DNA of 64,000 bases from Elgaria multicarinata webbii (GCF_023053635.1 NC_086192.1:12997501-13061500), one strand, 5' to 3'; shown: positions 11,250-23,983, counted from the first letter of the stretch. Notes: generated by a model from the sequence alone, not told the origin. Numbers and translations are program-made.

Positions 11250-12171
11250 ATTACGACTTAGATTCCGCAGTGGTACAAATCCATCCATAAGGTTGTCCAG
11301 AGCACTGTCTGGTCCCACAGTGTTGGATAAATTTCACGTGGTTTGGCTGACCACGTGTTTGCTCGACCCTCATGGAAGCTTACATCTGTCAAGGAGGAAA
11401 TAGCTGATTAGGTCCAAGAAGTAGTAGTTCCTCTGGAATGGAGAAATCAGCCAGTTAACACAATTGCTCCTGAGCATCCTCTCCTGCTGAGTGGAGTCAA
11501 ATAAATTCCCTGGCTGATCAGGGAGCTGAGGGTGACGAAATGACTGGGATGTTGACTAGAAGGACATTGACAAAAATCTGGAAACAAGTCCAATTGAGCA
11601 CTGCTAGAGCCCATTTGAAAGCTTACTCATTGACAGTGAGGGTGGGGGGGTGAAGAAATTGCACTTCACCACCTCTGATCTGCACAGTCGCCTAACAGAG
11701 CTTCTTCAGGTGGTCAAAGGTCCATTGTGCTCTGGCTTGTCAGATAAAACTGTGGACCGTGCAATAACCTGCTGTGACCAATTTGCACAAACGTTTACAA
11801 ATAAAATTGATCAGATCTGTGCCAGCTTGGATACCATAGTTGGTACAGGTGACACATGTCCAGCAGATGTAACCTTGACCTCTACTTGTCCAGTTGTAAC
11901 GGATACTTTTCCCATATGTGGACAGGATCTTTGCAGAGGTGAGGCCTGCCACTTGTGTGCAGGGCCCTTGCTCTTTCTGGCGTTAAAAGTAGCCACGATA
12001 AGTAAGACCAAGTGGGTAAGAGTACTGGTAAAAGCCTCTTTATGGAATGGTATGATTCTGTCTTGCCTAAAAGAAGTGGTGGCAAGACCTCTGTTGGCAC
12101 CACCATCCTGTTGGAGGTTTTGAGGGATTTCAAAATCACGCTGGAGCCCCTTGTCAGGAGCAGCTCAGGAT
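11250..12171 (+). mobile_element. L2-clade LINE, internal part, degraded
   Basis: Plus-strand fragments read like the segment between endonuclease and reverse transcriptase of L2-like LINEs, for example a VLVKASLWNGM...LKEVVARPLL stretch near 12020-12100. The copy has several frame breaks and is interrupted on the right by the CR1 at 12172. Confidence 0.6.
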
Positions 12172-14150
12172 TCATAAAATCATAGAATAGTAGAGGTGGA
12201 AGGGGCCTATAAGGCCATTGAGTACAATCCCCTGCTCAATGCAGGAATCCACCTTAAAGCATCCCTGACAGATGGCTGTCCAGCTGCCTCTTTAAGGCCT
12301 CTGCTGTGGGAGAGCCCACAACCTCCCTAGGCAATTGGTTCCATTGTCATACTGCTCTAATAGTCAGGACTTTTCCTGATATCCAGCCGGAATCTGGCTT
12401 CCTGTCACTTGAGCCCATTATTCCGTGTCCTGCACTCTGGGAGGATCAAGAAGAGATCCTGGCCCTCCTCTGTGTGACAACCTTTCAAGTATTTGAAGAG
12501 TGCTCTCATGTCTCCCCTCAATCTTCTCTTCTTCAGGCTAAACATGCCCACTTTTTTCAGTCTCTTCTGATAGGGCTTTGTTTCCAGACCCTTGATCATC
12601 CTCATAGCCCTGCTCTGAATACGCTCCAACTTGTCTGCATCCTTCTTGAAGTGTGATGCCCAGAACTGGACGCAATACTCAAGATGAGGCCTAACCAAGG
12701 CCGAAGAGAGGGGAACCAGTACCTCGTGCGATTTGGAAGCTATACTTCTATTAATGCAGCCCAAAATAGTATTTCCTTTTTTGCAGCCACATCACACTGT
12801 TGGCTCATATTCAGCTTGTGATCTACAACAATTCCAAGATCCTTCACGTTTGTCGTATTGCTGAGCCAAGTATCCCCCATCTTGTAACTGTGCCTTTAGT
12901 TTCTATTTCCTACATGTAGAACTTGGCATTTATCCCTATTAAATTTCATTCTGTTGTTTTCAGCCCAGCGTTCCAGCCTATCAAGATCACTTTGAAGTTT
13001 GTTTCTGTCTTCCAGGGTATTAGCTATCCCACCCAATTTTGTGTCATCGGCAAATTTGATAAGCGTTCCCTGCACCTCCTCGTCCAAATCATTAATAAAA
13101 ATGTTGAAGAGCACTGGGCCCAGAACTTAGCCCTGTGGTACCCCTCTCGTTACCTCTCCCCAGTTTGAGAAGGTGCCGTTGATAAGCACTCTTTGAGTCC
13201 GATTCTGTAGCCACCTGTGGATCCACCTAATAGTTGTTCCATCTAGCCCACTTTTACCTAGTTTGTTAATCAGAATATCATGGGGCAGTTTGTCAAAAGC
13301 TTTGCTGAAGATATATTATGTCCACAGCATTCCCACAGTCCACAAGGGAGGTTACCTGATCAAAAAATGAGATCAAATTAGCCTGGCAGGATTTGTTCGT
13401 CACAAATCCATTCTGGCTTCTAGTAATCACTGCATTGTTTTCAAGGTGCTTACAGTTTGTCTTCTTTATAATCTGCTCCAAAATTTTCCCAGGGATGGAT
13501 GTCAGACTGACTGGTCTGTAGTCCCTAGGTTCCTCCTTTTTGCCCTCTTTGAAGATAGGGACTTTTGCCCTCTTCCAGTCATCCGGCATTTCACCCGTCT
13601 TCCATAATTTTGCAAAGATAATAGACAGTGGTTCTGAGAGTTATTCTGCTAGCTCCTTTATTACTCTAGGATGCAGTTCATTGGGCCCAGGAGGTTTGAA
13701 CTTGTTCAGAAAAATTAAGTGTTCCTTGACCATTTGTTTATCAATCTCAAACTGCAATCATGTTCCTTTAGCTTGTACTTCACTTTTTCCAGGAGGGTCA
13801 TAGGACCACTTTTGGGAGAAGACTGAGCCAAAGTAGAAATTGAGCACTTCTGCCTTTTCTTTGTCATCTGTTATCAATTTGCCATCCTCATTAAGCAGTT
13901 CAACTATATCTCTTTCCTCTTTCTTTTACTATTGACATATTTGAAGAAAGCCTTTTTATTGCTTTTAGCATCCCTCGGTAGTCTCAGCTCAAGCCTTCCT
14001 GACGCCATTTCGGCACTTGTGTGCTACCTGTGTGTACTCTTCTTTTGCGGCCTGGCCTTCCTTCCACTTTCTTTTTCTTTCTTTTTTTTACTGCTACTCA
14101 CTTCTCTAAAACCAAGAGAAGCTTGGAACTCTTCTCAGCCACTCCTCTAA
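12172..14150 (-). mobile_element. CR1 LINE, about 2 kb, broken reverse transcriptase
   Basis: The longest CR1 in the window. Read on the minus strand it carries the RT palm ([20 protein letters not shown] then ADDTKLGG at about 12900-13110), upstream RT motifs (WKRAKVPIFKEGKKEEPRDY RPVSLTS at about 13490-13590) and the CR1 3' UTR ending in the CATAGAAT repeats at 12180. The frame is broken in several places. It inserted into the L2 to its left. Confidence 0.9.
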
Positions 14151-14859
14151 GGGGCAAAAGTGACATTTCATTGGCCTCGCCTTCTCAAGCTGGAGGAGAA
14201 ACCCTATAGCGCCTCACAAACCCCAGTGTGTACCAGTGTTAACTTAAGAATGAAATGCATTCACTCAGTGGGGTTTATTCTCTTGTAAATGTGCTTAGGA
14301 TAGCATCTTTATATTGCTTATAGCTTTGAGGAAGCATTATTATTGAGAGGTTTTTTTTAACATTTTAATTCAGGGTGGGCAACTTGGGCCAATTGCCGCC
14401 CCTCCCTGAACCCACCAGGGCCACAAAACTGCAACAACATTTTTGCTTTAAAACAAGTTATGCAAGGAAGATGCACCTCGTTTTAATGCACAACCTTGCT
14501 CACCGGAGTCTGATTTTGCTTTAAAACAAGGCGTACGCTCCCTACGCCCCTTGTTTTAAAACAAAAATGTTGCTTTTCTTCTTGCTACTGCTGAAATTCA
14601 GCGGCATGGCTGCAGCCTTTTAGGAGTAACGGGAGCTGCACATGGCCCAGGGCCCATGTCTTGCCCAACTGTTTTAACTGGTTTCTAAATTGTTACTGTG
14701 TAATTTTGATTTCTCTCAAATTTATGCTGCTTTTGAGTATAAATATTTAATAGAAAAGTGGAGCAGAAAAAAAACTATTTCTGTAATGTAGTACCATCCC
14801 TGTAACGGGACTGAGGGGCAAAAAAAAGGAGCAGTACTAGAGCCCATGACGACATGTAA

Positions 14860-14910
14860 AGAGAGCTTCGCATATTGGGCAGTATAAAAATTTAATAAAT
14901 AAATAAAACA
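14860..14910 (+). mobile_element. L2-type LINE tail
   Basis: GAGAGCTTCGCATATTGGGC followed by AATAAATAAATAA; a short tail only. Confidence 0.55.
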
Positions 14911-14939
14911 ATAACAACATAATAGTAGTCTAGATTCTG

Positions 14940-15250
14940 AGAACATAAGATGAGCCATGCTGGTTCACACCAAATGTCCATCTAGTCCAGCGCTCTGTTC
15001 ACACAGTGGCCATCTAACACACAAACAGGACACGTGTGTAACAGCACCCTCCTGCCCATGTTCCCCAGCAACTGGTGTACATAGGCTGGAGGTAGCACAT
15101 AGCTATCAGGACTAGTAGCCATTGATAGCTCCCAACCCCCTTTTATAGCCATCCAAATTGGTGGCCATCACTACATCCTGTGGTAGTGAGTTCCATAGTT
15201 TAACTATGCACCGCGTTGCAGAAGTCCTTCCTTTTATCTGTCCTGAATCT
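14940..15250 (-). mobile_element. L3-type CR1 LINE, 3' end
   Basis: Minus-strand copy starting with the complement of the ATGTTCTTA-type terminus and running through CCATCTAGTCCAGCGCTCTG to TGGTAGTGAGTTCCATAG, the same blocks as the copies at 44055 and 47592. Confidence 0.75.
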
Positions 15251-15552
15251 TCCACCGTTCAGCCTCATGGGACGAGTCCACTGGTTTCTAGTCGTACCAG
15301 ATTCCACCTTGAGTGCCATTTTTCTTGGTATAAAGGCAGGACACAAATCAAATAAATAAATCAGATACAGACACAAGAAAGGCGGATGGGTGAGATGCAT
15401 GGAGGCTGGAATAAACAGGTTTTTAAGAACCTTTTCAACCAGCCTGCACATCGTTTCCAATCATTTCGTTATGATGTTGTACTTCGTTGAGTTGTTTGTG
15501 TTTTAGGATTCCTTATTGATTTTGCCCTGTGAGCAGATCCGAGTTTGTGGTA

Positions 15553-17644
15553 GATACGTCTATATATTTGGCAAGCAGGTCTAAGAGTTAGATACAAGAA
15601 TCACAGGCAGGTCTTAACAGAAAAGCGGTGGATAATGTTTATATATTTGGCAGGCAGGTCTAAGAGTTAGATACAAGAATCATAGGCAGGTCTTAACAGA
15701 AAAGTGGTGGATAACGTCTATATATTTGGCAAGCAGGTCTAAGAGTTAGATACAAGAATCACAGGCTGGTCTTAATAGAAAAGCGGTGGATAATGTTTAT
15801 ATATTTGGCAGGCAGGTCTAAGAGTTAGATACAAGAATCATAGGCAGGTCTTAACAGAAAAGCGGTGGATAACGTCTATATATTTGGCAGACAGGTCTAA
15901 GAGTTAGATACAAGAATCTCAGGCAGGTCTTAACAGAAAAGCGGTGAGTAATGTTTATATATTTGGCAGGCAGGTCTAAGAGTTAGATTCAAGAATCTCA
16001 GGCAGGTCCTAACAGAAAAGCGGTGGATAACGTTTATATATTTGGCAGGCAGGTCTAAGAGTTAGATACAAGAATCTCAGGCAGGTCCTAACAGAAAAGC
16101 GGTGGATAACGTTTATATATTTGGCAGGCAGGTCTAAGAGTTAGATACAAGAATCTCAGGCAGGTCCTAACAGAAAAGCGGTGGATAACGTTTATATATT
16201 TGGCAGGCAGGTCTAAGAGTTAGATACAAGAATCACAGGCAGGTCTTAACCAAAAAGCGGTAGATAACGTTTATATATTTGGCAGGCAGGTCTAAGAGTT
16301 AGATACAAGAATCACAGGCAGGTCTTAACAGAAAAGCGGTGGATAACGTTTATATATTTGGCAGGCAGGTCTAAGAGTTAGATACAAGAATCTCAGGCAG
16401 GTCTTAACCGAAAAGCGGTGGATAACGTCTATATATTTGGCAGGCAGGTCTAAGAGTTAGATACAAGAATCACAGGCTGGTCTTAACAGAAGAGCAGTGA
16501 GTAATGTTTATATATTTGGCAGGCAGGTCTAAGAGTTAGATTCAAGAATCTCAGGCAGGTCCTAACAGAAAAGCGGTGGATAACGTTTATATATTTGGCA
16601 GGCAGGTCTAAGAGTTAGATACAAGAATCTCAGGCAGGTCTTAACAGAAAAGCGGTGGATAACGTCTATATATTTGGCAGGCAGGTCTAAGAGTTAGATA
16701 CAAGAATCTCAGGCAGGTCTTAACCGAAAAGCGGTGGATAACGTTTATATATTTGGCAGGCAGGTCTAAGAGTTAGATACAAGAATCTCAGGCTGGTCTT
16801 AACAGAAAAGCGGTGGATAATGTTTATATATTTGGCAGGCAGGTCTAAGAGTTAGATACAAGAATCTCAGGCAGGTCTTAACCGAAAAGCGGTGGATAAT
16901 GTCTATATATTTGGCAAGCAGGTCTAAGAGTTAGATACAAGAATCTCAGGCAGGTCTTAACCGAAAAGCGGTGGATAACGTCTATATATTTGGCAGGCAG
17001 GTCTAAGAGTTAGATACAAGAATCTCAGGCAGGTCCTAACAGAAAAGCGGTGGATAACGTTTATATATTTGGCAGGCAGGTCTAAGAGTTAGATACAAGA
17101 ATCTCAGGCAGGTCTTAACCGAAAAGCGGTGGATAACGTCTATATATTTGGCAAGCAGGTCTAAGAGTTAGATACAAGAATCTCAGGCAGGTCTTAACTG
17201 AAAAGCGGTGGATAACGTCTATATATTTGGCAGGCAGGTCTAAGAGTTAGATACAAGAATCTCAGGCAGGTCCTAACAGAAAAGCGGTGGATAATGTTTA
17301 TATATTTGGCAGGCAGGTCTAAGAGTTAGATACAAGAATCTCAGGCAGGTTTTAACAGAAAAGCGGTGAGTAATGTTTATATATTTGGCAGGCAGGTCTA
17401 AGAGTTAGATTCAAGAATCTCAGGCAGGTTTTAACAGAAAAGCGGTGGATAATGTTTATATATTTGGCAGGCAGGTCTAAGAGTTAGATACAAGAATCAC
17501 AGGCAGGTCTTAACAGAAAAGCGGTGGATAACGTCTATATATTTGGCAGGCAGGTCTAAGAGTTAGATACAAGAATCACAGGCTGGTCTTAACAGAAAAG
17601 CGGTAGATAACGTTTATATATTTGGCAGGCAGGTCTAAGAGTTA
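15553..17644 (+). repeat. Minisatellite, 79-bp unit, about 26.5 copies
   Basis: The marker TATATATTTGGCA recurs exactly every 79 bases (first at 15561, next at 15640). Units contain AGGTCTAAGAGTTAGATACA, AAGAATC, a GGCAGGTCTTAAC block and AGAAAAGCGGTGGATAA. Variant units alternate at the left end (CGTCTAT...CAAG against TGTTTAT...CAGG), and a GTGAGTAATG/GATTCAAG variant returns near 15947, 16497 and 17365, so there is higher-order structure. Lies in the inferred LRWD1 first intron. Confidence 0.97.
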
Positions 17645-17704
17645 TGACCCACTTGAGATTCTTGTCGAATTTCTATTTCATTTCATAAATTCGCTTTTCA
17701 ACTC

Positions 17705-17840
17705 CACTGATTTATTATTATTATCATTGATTATATTGATTTGCATCCCGCCTTTTGCCCAATGCTGGGCCTCAAGGCGGCCTTACAAAGTTAAACACAT
17801 ACATTTGGGGAGAGGGGGAAACGTAGTTTAAAATACACAA
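17705..17840 (-). mobile_element. L2-type LINE tail
   Basis: GCATCCCGCCTTTTGCCCAA followed by an AAGGCGGC box, the complement of an L2-like 3' end, preceded by an ATT-rich tail. Confidence 0.6.
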
Positions 17841-18528
17841 CAAAATTATAAGACTTTATTGATGAAGTATTGAGGGGGTCTGTGTGGTGGTGGTGGGGGG
17901 GGAGAATGTCTGAAAGGGAAAATGGGCGGGAAAAATAGGAAAAATAGGACCCTCTTTCTGAGGTAAACCCTTTAAGTGGGGCTGGGGAAGGGGGTGTCTA
18001 AATACCCTTTTTTTAAAAGGATGTTATTGTCTCAGAACGGGGATAAGCGGGGACACGGGTTGGGGGGCGGCTGATTCCCCCTTGTCTTTTTTCTTCTTCT
18101 TCCCCTGAGGAGAATTTTATCTCCCCCCCACACCCTTAATGGCGAGGGGGAGGCTGGATTCTCTAGGGGGAAGAAAAGGCACAAGAGGGTGGGGAGTGTG
18201 TGTGGGGGGGGGGGGGGTTGAGGCTGGCATTTTGAGCAACGGCATCTTTAAAAGCGCCCGGGACCACGACTCCCATCATGCCCCGCGCGGCCCCGAGTAT
18301 GGTTCCCCCTACAGGCAAGGCGCAAGGCGCTGCTGGGAAAGCGAGTCTTTCAGTCAAGGCAGGCGGCGGGGCCTTGAAGCGGGGTGGGGGGAGCCCGAGG
18401 CGGCGGCGGCGGCATTCCCCCGCCGCGGGCACGGTTCCTCGCCTCCCCGTTCGCCCTCCCCGGGGCCCCTTTCCTGGCGGGGCCCTCATCCGCCTCGGAC
18501 CGCGGTGGGGGTGTTTTTATTTTTTTAC

Positions 18529-18566
18529 CTCAGGCGGCGGCTGCCGTTGCTGCGGCTCGGCGGACC
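18529..18566 (-). other. LRWD1: Inferred LRWD1 5' non-coding exon (3' boundary at the donor)
   Basis: On the minus strand a GC-rich stretch ends in GCCGCCTGAG followed by GTAAAA (donor at 18528-18527). It lies inside the CpG island, 116 bases from the ALKBH4 start codon. Splicing it to the acceptor at 9895-9896 would give LRWD1 a promoter shared with ALKBH4. The transcription start is not visible, so the upstream limit is only a placeholder near the ETS-like motif. RNA evidence would be needed to raise confidence. Confidence 0.4.
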
Positions 18567-18644
18567 GGAAGCGCGGAGGGGGGCCCGGCCCACCCACCCA
18601 CCGACCCACCGACCGGAGGCGCGAGCTACCGGGGGCCGGGCGGG

Positions 18645-18746
18645 ATGGCGGCTGCCGAGCGGCGGGGAGGAGAAGGAGGCACCGGGGGCTGCGGGTGCAA
18701 AGGGATCCGCTCCTGCTTGCTCTGCGAGGCCGCCCCGCCTCCGCAG
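18645..18746 (+). CDS. ALKBH4: ALKBH4 coding exon 1
   Basis: The ATG at 18645 opens MAAAERRGGEGG and then the cysteine cluster CGCKGIRSCLLCE, corresponding to human CGCKGIRTCLICE. The exon ends CCTCCGCAG before GTACCA at 18747. It is chosen as the start because it is the first ATG in frame with the conserved cluster and mirrors the human MAAAAAET start. Confidence 0.92.
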
Positions 18747-19074
18747 GTACCACGCGCGGCATCGGAGGAGGAGGAGTGAGGGGAAAGGGGGTGGGAATTG
18801 GGGAGAGGGGAGAGGGGAGGGGGGCCTCCTCCATGGGCAGCCCGCCCGACTCAGAGTAGACCCCCCTTGGAACGGACGCGCGAGGCCTCAGCCCGACGCC
18901 TTTCCCTTTTCGACGGCTCTCGGCGGTGAGGATTCGGGCCCTCTGGTGGCCAAGGGTGCCTCTGAGGACGTGCAGAGTGCCCGGCCCCCCTGGAGGAAAG
19001 GAGGGTAGCAGCAGTATTCGCAGATGCCGCTTCCTTGCTCCTTTGGGGTTTTTGTTTTGTTATTGTTGTTGTTG

Positions 19075-19106
<32 letters not shown>

Positions 19107-19141
19107 TATATAGCACCATCAATGTACATGGTGCTGTACAG

Positions 19142-19186
<45 letters not shown>

Positions 19187-19882
19187 TATTTATGTATATA
19201 GCACCATCAATGTACATGGTGCTGTACAGAGTAAAACAGTAAATAGCAAGACCCTGCCGCACAGGCTTACATTCTAATAAAATCATAATAAAACAATAAG
19301 GAGGTGAAGAGAAAGCAAACAGGCACAGGGTAGGGTAAACAGGCACTGGGTAGGGTAAAACTAACAGTATAAAGTCAGAACAAAATCAAGTTTTAGGATA
19401 GTCAAGACTTTTTCCATGTAGACATGCATAGGATTGTAGGATTTTTTTTACTGTCTAAACATGCATAGGATTGTAGAACTTTTCCCATCTAAACATGCAT
19501 AGGATTATTATTATTTATTTATTTATTTATATAGCACCATCAATGTACATGGTGCTGTACAGAGTAAAACAATAAATAGCAAGACTCTGCCTCATAGGCT
19601 TACAATCTAATAAAGTCATAGTAAAACAATAAGGAGGGGAAAAGAATGCAAACAGGCACTGGGTAGGGTAAAACTAACAGTATAAAGTCAGGACAAAATC
19701 AAGTTTTAGGATAGTCAGACTTTTTCCATGTAGACATGCATAGGATTGTAGGATTTTTTTCCCATCTAAACATGCCTAGGATAGGACTTTTTCCATGTAG
19801 ACATGCATAGGGTTGTAGGATTTTTTTTACTGTCTAAACATGCATAGGATTGTAGAACTTTCCCCATCTAAACATGCATAGG

Positions 19883-19933
<51 letters not shown>

Positions 19934-21589
19934 TATGTATATAGCACCATCAATGTACATGGTGCTGTACAGAGTAAAACAGTAAATAGCAAGACCCTGC
20001 CGCACAGGCTTACATTCTAATAAAATCATAATAAAACAATGAGGGGAAAAGAATGCAAACAGGCACTGGGTAGGGTAAAACTAACAGTATAAAGTCAGAA
20101 CAAAATCAAGTTTTAGGATAGTCAAGACTTTTTCCATGTAGACATACATAGGATTGTAGGATTTTTCCCCCATCTAAACATGCATAGGATAGTAGGACTT
20201 TTTCCATGTAGACATGCATAGGGTTGTAGGATTTTTTTTACTGTCTAAACATGCATAGGATTGTAGAACTTTTCCCATCTAAACATGCATAGGATTATTA
20301 TTATTATTTATTTATTTATTTATATAGCACCATCAATGTACATGGTGCTGTACAGAGTAAAACAGTAAATAGCAAGACCCTGCCACATAGGCTTACAATC
20401 TAATAAAATCATTATTATTATTATTATTATTATTTATTTATATAGCACCATCAATGTACATGGTGCTGTACAGAGTAAAACAGTAAAACAATAAGGAGGG
20501 GAAGAGAATGCAAACAGGCACAGGGTAGGGTAAAACTAAAACAACACATTTTTAAAACGGGCAAAATCTCCAGCTCCCCATTACAATATTTGTAAATGGT
20601 CTTGAATATTATATATTCTGTAACCGAAGCGCTCTGGGCAGTTCGCAGCGTGTTGTCGTTAACATTTATATCCCGCTTTTCTGTTGCAGAGGAAAAAGGT
20701 CGAAATAGCTTGCGCGTTGAACAACTTGTTGCCTGGGTTGGATTTCATGAGGGCAAATGGGCGCGCAGGGTGAAGGAAAGGATCAATCCGTCCCCCTTCT
20801 CCTCTGCTAGCCGGCTAGGTTGCTTTGCTAGCTGCGGAGGAAGGAAAGGCAACGGGTTACAGTTACAACTCCTGACAATTTTGAAACAGTTTCGAAACAG
20901 AAACAGCTAAACTCTGTGGTTGCTGTGGGGTGGGGGAAAGATCAGAAATGCTGGAGGGATTTGTGTCCTCAGAGCTCAGTTCTGGCAAGGAAAACGAATT
21001 CCTGTGCTGAGCTTATGCTCAGAGGTACCCTTTACACACACACCCAGCCTTCCCCAACCTGATGTATTAGACTACAGCTTCCATTATTCCCAGCCAATGG
21101 CCATGCTGTGTGGGAATGATGGGTGTTGAAGCCCAACACATCTGGAGAACAGGTTGAGGAAGGCGGTTTTACCTTTCTTTCATTCTGTCCCATGGAGAAA
21201 AACACAGTAGATCCCATAAGCCAGATATCTGCCCACCCCTGTTTTAGATGACAAGCCTGAGAGAAGGCACTGCCTTGTTTTTATTGATCTGCAAACTGCT
21301 TTGGGGGCATTTTTGGATCAAGAGCAGGGTAACTACATTAAATAAAGTTTCCCTGAAGTAAACAACACTGAACACAGGGAGCTTACTTATTGCACTGCTC
21401 TTGCAGAACAATTCTCATGAGCCAGAGTTTATTAGGTCAATACTATTTAAACAGGGGCAGCTGTCACAATTAACCTTTTAAATCTATCAAGATTTTAAAT
21501 TATTACTGTAATCCAGTTAATTGACTACTATCCCAATTCTTTGTATGTTCCCCGCCTCGATCCAAGTGGAGAGGCGGGTAAGAAATAAA

Positions 21590-21642
<53 letters not shown>

Positions 21643-22881
21643 GTATATTCAGAAATAAGTCCCACTGCATTCATTTGGACTCTGATAAGTATGCAAAGTA
21701 TTTGCAGCCTTAGCATTGCAATGCTACTTCTAGTATTTATGTAATGTTTGAACTTGTTTAGTTTCCAAAGCTCTTTGTAACTCTGTTGGTAACATATATA
21801 ATACACATATTGACTTTGTTGAATAGGATATTCAAGGCTGCCATCTTAAACTCACTTACCTAGGAAGTAAGCTGCAGTACTTCCGAGTTGACATGTATAA
21901 GATTTTGCTATTGAGAAAACAAGGCCAGAAGCCTTGATATACCTATTCTGTATGTAGTTTGGTTCTTGCAAGTGAACTGTATGATGGGATTGGAACAATG
22001 TATGTGCCTGAATGTGCTGTAATGCTAAAACAGCAAGGAAATGCTTAATTGGAATTTCTAGCTGTCAAGACCTCTTGATATAGTAGAAGACAATAAGCTA
22101 GCTAGATAAGGAGGACTGACCATCCCGGTCAATCTGACATTGCTAGAAGAGTTATGGCCCCCCTGTTGATAAGGTATAATGAAGAAGTTTTCTTTGATCT
22201 CTCTTTGTTTTGCTTTAGAACTTTGCTAACTGCTAATTGGTTAAGATGCTACTGCGTATAAACATACCTGCTTTTCACACTGCCGGTTCAGAAGTGCCTT
22301 GTCTGTAGGACTTTCTGTATTACGCTCAATAAAACAGAGTTGCCTTACAACCAAAGTGGGTTTTTAATCTTTGACACTATATAAGCTATTTCTTTCAGAG
22401 TTGTTCCTTTTCCATTGAAGGAGCGTATTTTTGTTCTTTAGGAGATATCCTGTACCAGAGTGTTAGGACAATATTGTAAAGGAACACCTCAGGGATATCG
22501 CACAAGATGTGTTCCTCTTTGGTTGGATGTTATGCCTTCCACATATTGAGGGCACTAGCGCTACTGCCCCAAAGTAAATTTTGTAGGCTTGTCAGTGTTA
22601 CTTTTGTCCAATTTTCACATAGGTAATGTTTGTGTCACGTGTTGTAAAATCCCCTAAGGTCAATATTCTGACTTCTGGAATTCTGCTAATAGAAAATAAT
22701 CCACTGTTTATTAATGAAATAATTGATATAAAAGATGATGGAATTGTTTAAAGAAGAATAAGCATAACATACCCCTTCCTTTTATAGAGAATTACCCTTA
22801 AAGAAAGGGGTTTTAGACATTCTATTTGACAAAGGGATGATTTGCCTATTCTGATGGTACTAGTCCACGTGAACTAGCAGC

Positions 22882-22922
<41 letters not shown>

Positions 22923-23939
22923 TATTGCATTTTTATACCGCCCAACAGCCGAAGCTCCCTGGGCGGTTCACAAAAACTAAAACCATTCAAAGTATAAAAC
23001 AAACAGTATAAAAACATGACGTAAAATACACAAAAATATTAAACTACATAGCAAGGATACTGTGTTTATGTAAAGTGGAAAACTTTGCCCAAAGTAAGCA
23101 AGGCTTCCACTATCTCTTTGTGTACTAAAGTGTCCAGGTTACAAATACAAATATCTAATTTTGTTATCTCTTTCCTCCCCTTTCCCTCTGTCCCCAGAAA
23201 AGTGCAAACTTTGTTTATTGCCCGCAGACCGGCTTCGCCATGGGAGAAAAGCAATCGGAATTTGCTGGTTGGGCCTTCATTTTTCCAGGAGTGTTTTTGT
23301 TGGAAGACTTCGTAAGTGTTGATGAAGAACACAAAATGGTTGAGCTGATGGATCAAAATGACTGGAAGCCGTCGCAGTCTGGCCGAAGAAAACAGGTCTT
23401 GTACTTGGGTTGAAATTCCTCCTAGCTCAGTTTTGGGGACTGTCCTTCAACCTGGGATTTATTTTTTCTTTCCCTTTATGCCTTTTTCCTCTACCTACCA
23501 ACTTTTCCTGCTTCACTTAAAAGAAAAAGAAAAGCCAGACCAAAGGAAAATAAAAGAAAAATGTTGGTCCCTGTTCCGTTTCCATGGATTGAAAAGCTAC
23601 CTCAGTAGCTCTCTTAGAATCATAGAAGAGTAGAGTTGGAAGGGGCCTACAAGGCCATCGAGTCCAACCCCCTGCTCAGTGCAGGAATCCACCCTAAAGC
23701 ATACCTGACAGATGGCTGTCCAGCTGCCTCTAGTGTGGGAGAGCCCACAACCTCCCTAGGTAATTGGTTCCATTGTCGTACTGCTCTAACAGTCAGGAAG
23801 TTTTTCCTGATGTCCAGTGAAGAGCCACTGTGAAGTTGTGATTTAGAGTGTTGGACCAGGACTGAGAGATGTACAGTAGGAAAAGAGATCCATCTTGCAA
23901 CTATCTTGAACGTGAGATTTACTGATTAGCCAGTTTGAC

Positions 23940-23983
<44 letters not shown>

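Larger units (their letters stand above)
18060..18790. promoter_or_regulatory. CpG-rich divergent promoter between LRWD1 and ALKBH4
   Basis: Base composition shifts abruptly to GC-rich with many CpGs, unlike the AT-rich flanks. A ZNF143/Staf-like motif (CGACTCCCATCATGCCCC) lies at 18267-18284. An ETS-like CCGGAAG lies at 18565-18571, between the inferred LRWD1 exon end and the ALKBH4 ATG. Both motif classes are typical of TATA-less bidirectional housekeeping promoters. Long open frames on both strands here come from high GC content and are not genes. Confidence 0.72.

Noticed and set aside
12405-13589. Reverse-transcriptase-like frames as possible host genes
   Set aside because: They belong to a CR1 LINE with the typical 3' terminus and frame breaks.
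15553-17644. CRISPR-like regular array
   Set aside because: The genome is eukaryotic and units are contiguous 79-base repeats without unique spacers.
18139-19008. Long plus-strand open frame (289 codons) over the CpG island, with overlapping long frames on both strands
   Set aside because: Stop-poor because of GC content. The only supported coding use here is the 34-codon ALKBH4 exon in another frame.
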